Shown here: positions 37,797-45,022 of the stretch, piece by piece
Position numbering within the stretch: the first letter of the stretch is position 1
How the letters are laid out: every line of letters starts with the position of its first letter
Assembly: GCF_900109055.1 (NCBI RefSeq)
Contig: NZ_FOIV01000002.1
Coordinates: forward strand, 682,001-746,000
DNA: 64,000 nucleotides
Direction: 5' to 3'
From: Prevotella sp. khp7
Lineage (GTDB): Bacteria; Bacteroidota; Bacteroidia; Bacteroidales; Bacteroidaceae
Program-made: the position numbers and the translations under genes
The notes under the pieces: generated by a model
Databases searched by the model: none
Told to the model about the DNA's origin: nothing
Seen by the model: only the letters and a program-made list of their open reading frames with translations

Positions 37797-39317
37797 TTAT
37801 CGAGAACCACCAAAGGGGAAACCTTGTGGTTGAGGTGCTATCTCTGGTTCACCGAAGAAGGATGCCTCTTCGTCTTTGTCGTTCAACTTGAACACCATGA
37901 ACTTCTTGTTCTTCTCTGTGCAAGGAGCCCATTCGCCGCCCTGAGGACCGTTTGGATCACTATACTTTACAAAGTTGGTCCATGCGGTCAACATCTTCTC
38001 TGAGAGATCCCAGTCGCCCTGAGTCCAAGGACGCCAGCAGTGCTTCAGACTCTTGAATACAAACCAAAGGTCGCTTGAGTGGAAAGCACCCTTCAGTCGC
38101 TGTGTCACCTCAGGATGAGAACCGTCGTCGGGCAGCGGACGTGCAAATTCGTAGGCCCAGGCCTTGCCGCCTTTCTGGCCACGAACTTTACAGAACTCGG
38201 CGATGTTGGGAGCCATGTTGCCCATGTCGTTGAGAGTGAAACCAATCATATAGGGAACGTCGGCCAAGGTTCCTTCGCGGGTAGCGTCATCAAAACTCTT
38301 CTCGCATACATAACCATCGATCATCGGCATGAATGGCAGTCCCATGCGCATAAACGCCATTGGACCGCTGGCTTGCTGACCATTGTCGTTAATCTGATAA
38401 TAGAGCGTTGGCAAAGCAAAAATAGTCTCTGTAGAAGCCTGACGCATCTTCTTTAAGTCGGTTAGACCAGCCCAGTCGAATACTTTCTTGGCATTGGATT
38501 CGGCATCGGCAAACGAACCGCCACTATAGCGAGCACCCATCGGATTGCCGTTGGCATCGGGGATACTCAGACCCTGAGCACTCATAATCACAGCCTTGTG
38601 GAATAGACCGCGAGCCAAGGGACTCTCACAGAGGGTGCGCACGCTGCCACCACCGGCACTCTGTCCGAAGATGGTCACGTTATTGGGATCACCACCAAAC
38701 TGCTCAATATTCTTCTTAATCCACTTCAGAGCCTCGATTTGGTCGAGAATACCATAATTGCCTGATACGTGATGTGGACTCTCTGCAGAGAGAGCTGGGT
38801 GTACGAGGAAGCCGAACACGCCCAAACGGTAGTTAATTGAAACGAGCACTACGTCCTTAGCGCCCCACTCCTGTCCGTCGAACTCAGGTTCTGAACCGAA
38901 CCCTTCACGATAGCCACCGCCATGAATCCACAGGGCTACAGGCAGTTTCTTACCTACCTGACCAGGAGCCTTTGTCCACACGTTCAGATATAAGCAGTCC
39001 TCGCTGGAACCTGCTTCCTTTCCATAGCCCCATTCAGTGTAGTAACCGCCAGGGTACTGAATGGCCTGATAACTCGGACGCCCGAAGGTGTCACAGATTT
39101 TTACGCCTTTCCATGGTATGATGGGCTGAGGCTCCTTCCAACGATTCTCTTTGATAGGAGGCGCTGCGTAGGGAATTCCACGATACACATACACATCAGG
39201 ATAATCGTCGGCCAATACACCTTGTACCTGACCACCTTCAATCTTTAACACGGGGTTTTCTGCAGCACTTGCAGATACTGCTACCAAAAGCAGAAGCGGT
39301 AAGAATAGTTTTCTCAT
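37797..39317 (-). CDS. Type B carboxylesterase (para-nitrobenzyl-esterase-like)
   Basis: 506 residues with signal peptide (MRKLFLPLLLLVAVSASAAEN). Family signatures: EDCLYLNVW, the oxyanion-hole WIHGGGYREG, and nucleophile Ser220 in FGQSAGGGS. Carboxylesterase type B enzymes hydrolyse simple carboxylic esters; next to xylan enzymes it may remove acetyl or other ester groups from released oligosaccharides. It is convergent with the HTCS gene. No TAnnTTTG box was found in its 118-base upstream gap, but a palindrome lies there (39365-39381). Confidence 0.88.
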   Translation of the reverse strand: MRKLFLPLLLLVAVSASAAENPVLKIEGGQVQGVLADDYPDVYVYRGIPYAAPPIKENRWKEPQPIIPWKGVKICDTFGRPSYQAIQYPGGYYTEWGYGKEAGSSEDCLYLNVWTKAPGQVGKKLPVALWIHGGGYREGFGSEPEFDGQEWGAKDVVLVSINYRLGVFGFLVHPALSAESPHHVSGNYGILDQIEALKWIKKNIEQFGGDPNNVTIFGQSAGGGSVRTLCESPLARGLFHKAVIMSAQGLSIPDANGNPMGARYSGGSFADAESNAKKVFDWAGLTDLKKMRQASTETIFALPTLYYQINDNGQQASGPMAFMRMGLPFMPMIDGYVCEKSFDDATREGTLADVPYMIGFTLNDMGNMAPNIAEFCKVRGQKGGKAWAYEFARPLPDDGSHPEVTQRLKGAFHSSDLWFVFKSLKHCWRPWTQGDWDLSEKMLTAWTNFVKYSDPNGPQGGEWAPCTEKNKKFMVFKLNDKDEEASFFGEPEIAPQPQGFPFGGSR

Positions 39318-39364
39318 AAAAGTTGATTAGTTTGTTGATAATATTTATATGGTTTATTTTATGA

Positions 39365-39381
39365 TACGTCTATTAGACGTA
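39365..39381. promoter_or_regulatory. 17-bp palindrome upstream of carboxylesterase
   Basis: TACGTCTA and TAGACGTA around one central T: a perfect 8-bp inverted repeat, about 48 bases before the esterase ATG and downstream of the Lrp gene. Operator-like; the binding protein is unknown. Confidence 0.4.
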
Positions 39382-39435
39382 CGGCTCTCCAAAAAGTTTA
39401 ATGAAGAAGGGTAATATTCTTCGCTCAATTATTTG

Positions 39436-39909
39436 CTATCTTAGAGGAACGCCATGCGTGTTCTTGACCTCCTTCATAACGAAAACACTATGGAAGTAAC
39501 CCACACTGTCGATGTTGCCAAGTTTGGTACGCATGAATTCCTGATACGACTCCATATCCCGTGTCTGTATCTTCAACGTAAAATCATATTCGCCACTTGT
39601 ATTGTAGCATTCGGTTATCTCGTCAATGTTCTGGATGGCCTCCATAAAGTCATCCATCAGCACTTGTGAATGGTGCTTCAGGCGCATGTGACAGAGTACG
39701 GTGATGCCATTGCCTGTCTTCTTTGCATCAAGAATAGCGTGATAGCCTTGGATGAATCCCTCACGCTCCAGTCGTTTCTGACGGTCGAACGTAGGTGAGG
39801 CAGAGAGATTGATGCGTGCAGCTAGTTCCTTTACAGTAAGGGTAGAGTCGGTTTGTAGGATGCGCAATATCTTGCGATCGGTGTTGTCAAGTTCGTCGTA
39901 TGTTATCAT
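39436..39909 (-). CDS. Lrp/AsnC-family transcriptional regulator
   Basis: 157 residues. N-terminal winged helix-turn-helix (DELDNTDRKILRILQTDST, ELAARINLSASPTFDRQKRLE) and a C-terminal RAM/AsnC ligand-binding domain (DEITECYNTSGEYDFTLKIQTRDMESYQEF). These proteins sense amino acids and form octamers around DNA. It is divergent from the MetE-like gene, with 157 bases between, suggesting it controls that gene and perhaps senses methionine or a related amino acid; this is inferred from position. Confidence 0.92.
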   Translation of the reverse strand: MITYDELDNTDRKILRILQTDSTLTVKELAARINLSASPTFDRQKRLEREGFIQGYHAILDAKKTGNGITVLCHMRLKHHSQVLMDDFMEAIQNIDEITECYNTSGEYDFTLKIQTRDMESYQEFMRTKLGNIDSVGYFHSVFVMKEVKNTHGVPLR

Positions 39910-39949
39910 ATTGCCAAATAATATTCTGTAATCAAATAGAAATTCGGTA

Positions 39950-39957
39950 CAAATATA
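39950..39957 (-). promoter_or_regulatory. -7 promoter box for Lrp/AsnC gene
   Basis: TATATTTG on the minus strand, about 40 bases before the ATG at 39909. Confidence 0.6.
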
Positions 39958-40009
39958 GTATATTTTACTGAACTTGCAAAATAATTTTTGAATAAATGCG
40001 GCTTTTTAC

Positions 40010-40017
40010 TACTTTTG
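40010..40017 (+). promoter_or_regulatory. -7 promoter box for MetE-like gene
   Basis: TACTTTTG with a TTTG (39987-39990) 19 bases upstream: a full -33/-7 match. The leader to ATG 40067 is about 40 bases, too short for a riboswitch. Confidence 0.7.
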
Positions 40018-40066
40018 CAGTCGGAATTCCAACATCCGACAAAGTCAAACAGAAAAAAATATCACA

Positions 40067-41146
40067 ATGACAAAAGTAATTAAAGGCATTCAGGTTCCGC
40101 AGCGAGCCGATTTTGTAGGCAGTTTCCTTCGTCCAGCCAATCTCTCTGACAGTACTCGTGACCAGTTGGTTCGTGAACTGACTGACAAGCAGAAACAGTT
40201 GGGTTATCATGTCATCACCGACGGTGAATTCAACCGTACCTTCTGGCATCTTGACTTCTTCTGGGGCTTTGGTGGCGTGGCTCATGAAGATGGAGGGGAT
40301 GTTGTCTTCAATGGCGAGACAGCTCACCTCGACAGGATTTATCTTACTGGCAAACTCACCGCACAGCCGCATCCGTTTATCGACGATTTCCGTCGTGTCC
40401 AGCAGTTTGAAGATGCACAGACCATTGCAAAACTAACCGTCCCGTCGCCAGCGCAGTTTTTCCAACAACTCATCATTCCGCAGAATTTTCCTGGCACGAA
40501 GGCCATCTATCCCGACCTCGACGAATTGATCAGTGACATTGCTGCTGTCTATCAGGATTTTATCCGCCAGTTTTATGTTGTTGGTGGTCGGTTCTTACAG
40601 CTCGACGACTGTACTTGGGGCGCTATTGTGGGCGAGGCGGCCTCACTACGTTATGCTAGTCTGAGTCCAATACTCGACGATGTTAAGGACCTCTTGCTTA
40701 AGGTAAACAACCTAGCACTCGAAGGACGCCCTACTGATTTGCTGGTGGCGTCGCATATCTGTCGTGGCAACTACCACTCTACCTGGTTCAACAGTGGTGC
40801 CTATGACTCTGTGGCTGACTGGGTCTTTGCTCGTGAGAAGGTTGACGTACTATATCTGGAGTACGACGATGAACGTTCAGGAGGCTTCGAACCTTTGGCT
40901 AAAGTCAGTGCTGACAAACATGTGGTACTTGGTCTTATTACCACAAAAAGGCCAGAACTTGAAGATAAAGCAACAGTCATTGCCCGTATCCATGAGGCGG
41001 CCAAATACATTCCTCTCGATCGTCTTTCGCTTTCTCCTCAATGCGGTTTCGCCTCATGTGCTATCGGTAACAAAATCACGCCTGATGAGCAATGGGCAAA
41101 ACTTAAGTTAGTTAAGGAAATCTCAGAAGAGGTCTGGGGTGTATAG
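40067..41146 (+). CDS. MetE-like (cobalamin-independent methionine synthase C-domain family) protein
   Basis: 359 residues, cytosolic, corresponding to the single-barrel C-terminal half of MetE as in the YxjG/YxjH group rather than the 750-residue full enzyme. Visible features: RADFVGSFLRP near the start, GYHVITDGEFNRTFWHLDFFWGF, FLQLDDCTWG, SHICRGNYHSTWF, and LSPQCGFASC near the C-terminus, where Cys and His residues would bind zinc. It probably transfers a methyl group to homocysteine or a related thiol. It is divergent from an Lrp regulator. The TAG stop is inside a 19-bp hairpin shared with the convergent gene. Confidence 0.85.
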   Translation: MTKVIKGIQVPQRADFVGSFLRPANLSDSTRDQLVRELTDKQKQLGYHVITDGEFNRTFWHLDFFWGFGGVAHEDGGDVVFNGETAHLDRIYLTGKLTAQPHPFIDDFRRVQQFEDAQTIAKLTVPSPAQFFQQLIIPQNFPGTKAIYPDLDELISDIAAVYQDFIRQFYVVGGRFLQLDDCTWGAIVGEAASLRYASLSPILDDVKDLLLKVNNLALEGRPTDLLVASHICRGNYHSTWFNSGAYDSVADWVFAREKVDVLYLEYDDERSGGFEPLAKVSADKHVVLGLITTKRPELEDKATVIARIHEAAKYIPLDRLSLSPQCGFASCAIGNKITPDEQWAKLKLVKEISEEVWGV

Positions 41147-41187
41147 AAAAATTCACTGCTCATTTTTTGAGCAGTGAATTTTTCTAT
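41143..41187. terminator. Bidirectional terminator, 19-bp perfect stem
   Basis: Arms 41143-41161 and 41169-41187 are fully complementary with a 7-base T-rich loop. The left arm contains the MetE-like TAG stop (41144-41146) and the right arm touches the TAA stop of the convergent gene (41187-41189). The outer part of the stem is A/T-rich, acting as the U-tract for both directions. Confidence 0.88.
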
Positions 41188-43229
41188 TAGCGTGTTGATT
41201 GTATAGCCAGCATCAGAGGAATCTGTGTGTGTGAATCGTTGCCGATAAAACGTTGTACAGATTCAGTCATATGCTGTATGAAAAGTTCAGCCGAAGCATT
41301 GGTCTTCTTCTGTTGGAGCGCCTCGCCAAGTATGCGCTTTGTGCCGAACTTACGGTGGTTGGCATTCTCGATACTGCTAAGTGTGTTGGTGTAAAGGAAA
41401 AGCATATTAGAGGGCTCCAAGACAATCTCATGGGTAGAAAACGTACGACATTCATCCGAACCGCCTATAGCGTCCTCTTTGGCAGTTGGTAACAGACCAA
41501 TTTCAGTAGCAGCGAGCACGGGAGCAGGATGTCCGGCATTGCAATATTGAAGTCTCCCTGTAGTTAATTCCAGTACTCCAACGAATAGCGACACAGGGCT
41601 GTAGTTGCCTGATGTCATGGCAGTGTTTACTGCTGTTACAATCTGTTCTGGTGCTATTCCCAGTGCGGCCATAGAACGGAATTGTGACTTGACAAGAGCT
41701 GCAGAGAACGAATCTTTGACGCTGTTGCCCTGCGCACCGCCCGCACAGAACCATAGTTTGTCATCATTCAACCGGTAATCAATGAAGTCGGCAGTAGCCG
41801 TACCGTTTGTCTTCGATGTTGCACAGAACGCCATCTTCTTATCCTTTGGCTCAAGAGGTGGTATGTCAGCCAGTTGTATCTCGCGGAAGATCCGCTGTTC
41901 AGTTTGTTGACGTTCTTTTTCGAAGGTCATTGTCTTTACCTCTTTATAGGCAGTCTCCAACTCCTGATGAGCTTTTGAAATGCGGTGACGCATCCATATC
42001 TGATAGAGAATGTAGGCAATGAAAATGCCGATAGCTACAAAGAGGGCTATCATCAGGGCCGTCATGCGTTTGCGCACGATTGATTCCTGATGGATAGTGA
42101 TTTCTTGCAGTTTAGCCCTGGTCGTATCCTGCTCTTCAACTTCAGTGCGTCGTGAATTGGCAATCGCAGAATCAAGCATTTCACTTATCTTTATACTAAC
42201 AGCCATGGCAGAGTCGCGACGTCCCGCCATCTGATTGGCATGGAACTTACGCAGACCAACACTCTGTATGTTGTCAAGGGTGTATTGTATATTGCGTAGT
42301 TCAAACATCTTGTCGAGATTCTCGTAGTTGGTGGCAGCTTCTTGCCAGCGTCCTGCGAGTTCCAGATATTCATTAGCTAGAATATGTCCTTCAGACGTCA
42401 GACTGTATTTTGTGCTTAGAAAATCGCGATAAGCCTCGGCTGCCTCTTCGTTTCGTCGTAATCCCTGTAAGGCCACAGCACGATAGATGTCATAACGTGC
42501 CCATTGTTTGTCTACATAGCTGGAATCAACGTCCTGACGTTGCTCGTACTCTGTGATGAACTTACCGTAACGCTCGTTCCATTTCAAGGCATCTTCGTAG
42601 TGTTGAATGCCGTTGTAGTTGTAAATGATATTAATCACTCCTGCGAAAGCGTTTTTATAGGCCTCGTCGTTATGGTGTACCTCAATGTCTTCCTTGTGTT
42701 TCTTATAGGCACGGTTGAAACTTGCATTGACGGAATCTTTGGATCCGTCCATGTGTATCTGGCAGCATCCGATGTAAATGAGCAGGTTAACGTAATCGCT
42801 GGTGGTGTCACATTTCAGCGACTCTAATCGATGGGCTACGGGAATACCTATCTTCAGTGTGCTTTCTCCATCGCGACGCATTGTGAGCACGTTGGCTAGT
42901 CGGCATGCTGATTTTGCATAATAAGAAAGCTCACGCGGATCGTTAGACTTCTCGGCGGCTTTGATGGCATGTTCCCAGAAAAAGGAGGCTGTGCGTAGTC
43001 TCTTCATACGATCGTATGCGTATCCCTGCCAGTAGTATGCTTCGGCTTCAGAGAGCTGACCTTTTTTCTGCAGACTGTCGGCAATAGTTGCTAGTTGCTT
43101 GTAATTCTTAGTCTGGTAGGCACTCTCAATCAAATGGTCGGCCTCGCTGTTGTATTTCACCTTTTCGTCACAGGCGCCCATCATTAGTAGGGTAGCTGTG
43201 ATGATAATTAGTAGTATTGTTTGTTTCAT
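41187..43229 (-). CDS. TPR - transmembrane - SpoIIE/PP2C-like protein, phosphatase motifs degenerate
   Basis: 680 residues. A lipoprotein-like signal (TLLMMGAC, Cys20) leads into helical TPR-type repeats (about 25-360), one membrane helix near 389-412, a coiled coil, and a C-terminal SpoIIE-type domain (about 450-680). The family acidic pair survives as ADFIDY (Asp481, Asp484) and NAGHP is kept. The usual GDVSGKG loop reads AGGAQGNS (496-503), and the usual SDG/TDG near the end reads YTNT (613-616), so at least two metal-binding aspartates are missing. Relatives with intact motifs dephosphorylate anti-sigma antagonists. This copy may be a pseudophosphatase that binds partners. It is monocistronic with promoter 43331-43338. 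Confidence 0.82.
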   Translation of the reverse strand: MKQTILLIIITATLLMMGACDEKVKYNSEADHLIESAYQTKNYKQLATIADSLQKKGQLSEAEAYYWQGYAYDRMKRLRTASFFWEHAIKAAEKSNDPRELSYYAKSACRLANVLTMRRDGESTLKIGIPVAHRLESLKCDTTSDYVNLLIYIGCCQIHMDGSKDSVNASFNRAYKKHKEDIEVHHNDEAYKNAFAGVINIIYNYNGIQHYEDALKWNERYGKFITEYEQRQDVDSSYVDKQWARYDIYRAVALQGLRRNEEAAEAYRDFLSTKYSLTSEGHILANEYLELAGRWQEAATNYENLDKMFELRNIQYTLDNIQSVGLRKFHANQMAGRRDSAMAVSIKISEMLDSAIANSRRTEVEEQDTTRAKLQEITIHQESIVRKRMTALMIALFVAIGIFIAYILYQIWMRHRISKAHQELETAYKEVKTMTFEKERQQTEQRIFREIQLADIPPLEPKDKKMAFCATSKTNGTATADFIDYRLNDDKLWFCAGGAQGNSVKDSFSAALVKSQFRSMAALGIAPEQIVTAVNTAMTSGNYSPVSLFVGVLELTTGRLQYCNAGHPAPVLAATEIGLLPTAKEDAIGGSDECRTFSTHEIVLEPSNMLFLYTNTLSSIENANHRKFGTKRILGEALQQKKTNASAELFIQHMTESVQRFIGNDSHTQIPLMLAIQSTR

Positions 43230-43330
43230 ATCTTTAGTTTTTATATTTCTGTGTAACGATACTTGATGTCAAAAGGGCGGCAATAGCCAGTCGGTATGAT
43301 ATTGTTCTTAGATTCACATGTATGATGATG

Positions 43331-43338
43331 CAAATATA
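43331..43338 (-). promoter_or_regulatory. -7 promoter box for the TPR-SpoIIE-like gene
   Basis: TATATTTG on the minus strand, about 100 bases before ATG 43229. Confidence 0.55.
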
Positions 43339-43463
43339 CAAAAAAAAGTCAGATAAATAGATCTTTATATTTTTTTTAACCTCCTTTTGATTAAATCTCG
43401 TCAAGAAATGCATAAAAGAATTTTATTCCTAACAGGAAATGATACAGAATCGGAAAAACTTTG

Positions 43464-43471
43464 TATATTTG
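43464..43471 (+). promoter_or_regulatory. -7 promoter box for metallophosphoesterase gene
   Basis: TATATTTG, 27 bases before ATG 43498. Confidence 0.6.
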
Positions 43472-43497
43472 TGGCAGTATTTTAAAATGTGGCGTAT

Positions 43498-44298
43498 ATG
43501 AGAAGGTATTTAATAGTTCCTGTCGTGTTTTTAATCACGGCGTGCAGCGACATGTTCGACACGCATCCATATGATGTGGACGTGCATGGAGAGAAGGGCA
43601 TCAACAAGAAGCAGATGGCTGTTATAGAAAGCCGTTTTGCTGATAAGGACACATTGCGTGTCGCCTTTATCAGTGATACTCACTTGTGGCTCTCTGATGC
43701 GCGTGATCAAGTAGAAGAAATAAACCATAGGGATGACATTGACTTTGTAGTGCATTGTGGTGATCTGACTGATACGGCTACTGGTAAGGAATACGAATGG
43801 TCAAGGGATATCCTAATGAAACTTAATTGTCCGTTTGTGGCCTTGATAGGTAACCACGACTATTTGGGCACAGGTGATCAGACCTATGATGTGATGTATG
43901 GCGAAAAAGATTTCTCGTTTATTGCCTCACGAGTGAAGTTCGTGTGTTTGAATACCAACGCGACAGAGTATGACTACATGGCAGCTGTGCCCAATTTTGA
44001 CTTTATGGAAACGGAGATGGTGAAGGACTCGGACCGATTCGACCGTACTATCGTAGTGATGCATGCGGCACCTTACAGCGACCAGTTCAACAACAACGTG
44101 TGTAAGGCCTTCCGCCGCTATCTCGACTTCTTCCCTGGTTTGATGTGCTGTGTATATGGTCACGATCACAACGATACAGTGAGTCGCATCTATGGCGACG
44201 ACTTGATATTCTATGCTATCGACTGTGCAGAGCACCGCAACTATCGTATTTTTACTATAACCCCCGACGACTATGAGGTGGAGCAGATTTATTTTTAG
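43498..44298 (+). CDS. Calcineurin-like metallophosphoesterase, lipoprotein
   Basis: 266 residues from ATG 43498 (a GTG at 43489 is also in frame). The signal ends in lipobox FLITAC. All five metallophosphoesterase blocks are present in order: FISDTHLW, VHCGDLTD, LIGNHDY, VVMHAAPYSD and VYGHDHND, so the enzyme should bind two metals and hydrolyse a phosphoester outside the cytoplasm. The substrate is unknown. Its last 26 bases overlap the start of the next gene, implying translational coupling. Confidence 0.88.
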   Translation: MRRYLIVPVVFLITACSDMFDTHPYDVDVHGEKGINKKQMAVIESRFADKDTLRVAFISDTHLWLSDARDQVEEINHRDDIDFVVHCGDLTDTATGKEYEWSRDILMKLNCPFVALIGNHDYLGTGDQTYDVMYGEKDFSFIASRVKFVCLNTNATEYDYMAAVPNFDFMETEMVKDSDRFDRTIVVMHAAPYSDQFNNNVCKAFRRYLDFFPGLMCCVYGHDHNDTVSRIYGDDLIFYAIDCAEHRNYRIFTITPDDYEVEQIYF

Positions 44299-44962
44299 TA
44301 CTGCACTATTGACGTGTACACTGCAAGTGATTGCTGGCGACAGTATATACGTAGAAGATGTGCCAGAGAGCAAGTATGATAAGCGTATTCATCGCTATCA
44401 GAGGCATTGGGCGGCACTCATTCCAACGGAGTTCGTGATACAGAATGCGGGAAACATGGGAATTGCGTCAGCAGGTATTGGCTGGGACTATGGTAAGCGG
44501 GGGCAGTGGGAGACCGATTTACTGTTGGGTTACATACCGGCCCATGACTCTTCGCGTGGCAAACTGACAATGACCCTCAAAGAAAACTACATACCCTGGA
44601 GCATTAGTTTTACGCCTAGGTCCGTTAGTGTTAAAGAAAAAGGACGTTGGAGTATTGAGCCGCTTACGGCGAGCATCTACATCAATACTGTCTACGGCCA
44701 TGAATTCTGGAAAACACAGCCGAGCCGCTATCCCGACAGTTATTACGACTTCATGTCGACAAAGTTTCGTCTGAATATTGCCTTCGGACAGCGTCTCTCA
44801 TTTACGATTCCGGAAAAGAAGAGGAGAAGGTTCAACAAGATGACATTGTTCTATGAAGTGAGTTCGTGTGACCTCTACATTCGCTCAAAGATTCAGGATA
44901 GCAGCGTGCCGTTGAAAGATATTATCGGACTATCGATAGGGTTGAGGCTACAAACACTTTAG
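44273..44962 (+). CDS. Uncharacterised exported protein, beta-barrel-like
   Basis: 229 residues with signal peptide (MRWSRFIFSTALLTCTLQVIAG). The mature part shows alternating hydrophobic/polar strands with aromatic girdle-like ends (GIASAGIGWDYG, WETDLLLGYIPA, IPWSISFTPRSV, IIGLSIGLRLQTL), suggesting a small outer-membrane barrel; the last residues TL are not the usual aromatic terminus. It overlaps the metallophosphoesterase gene by 26 bases and probably works with it. No family is recognised. The TAG stop is within an 11-bp hairpin arm. Confidence 0.75.
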   Translation: MRWSRFIFSTALLTCTLQVIAGDSIYVEDVPESKYDKRIHRYQRHWAALIPTEFVIQNAGNMGIASAGIGWDYGKRGQWETDLLLGYIPAHDSSRGKLTMTLKENYIPWSISFTPRSVSVKEKGRWSIEPLTASIYINTVYGHEFWKTQPSRYPDSYYDFMSTKFRLNIAFGQRLSFTIPEKKRRRFNKMTLFYEVSSCDLYIRSKIQDSSVPLKDIIGLSIGLRLQTL

Positions 44963-45002
44963 GCGATGGTTAGTACTGATTTGTACCAAGACATCGCCTA
45001 AA
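44958..45002. terminator. Hairpin at the end of the exported-protein gene
   Basis: TTTAGGCGATG (44958-44968) is exactly complementary to CATCGCCTAAA (44992-45002), loop 23 bases. The stop TAG (44960-44962) is in the left arm. No strong T-run follows on either strand, so it may work in convergent termination or RNA 3' protection. Confidence 0.65.
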
Positions 45003-45022
45003 GAGAGGGTATTATTACAATC

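Noticed and set aside
40018..40066. SAM or cobalamin riboswitch before the MetE-like gene
   Set aside because: The leader is only about 40 bases with no conserved riboswitch elements.
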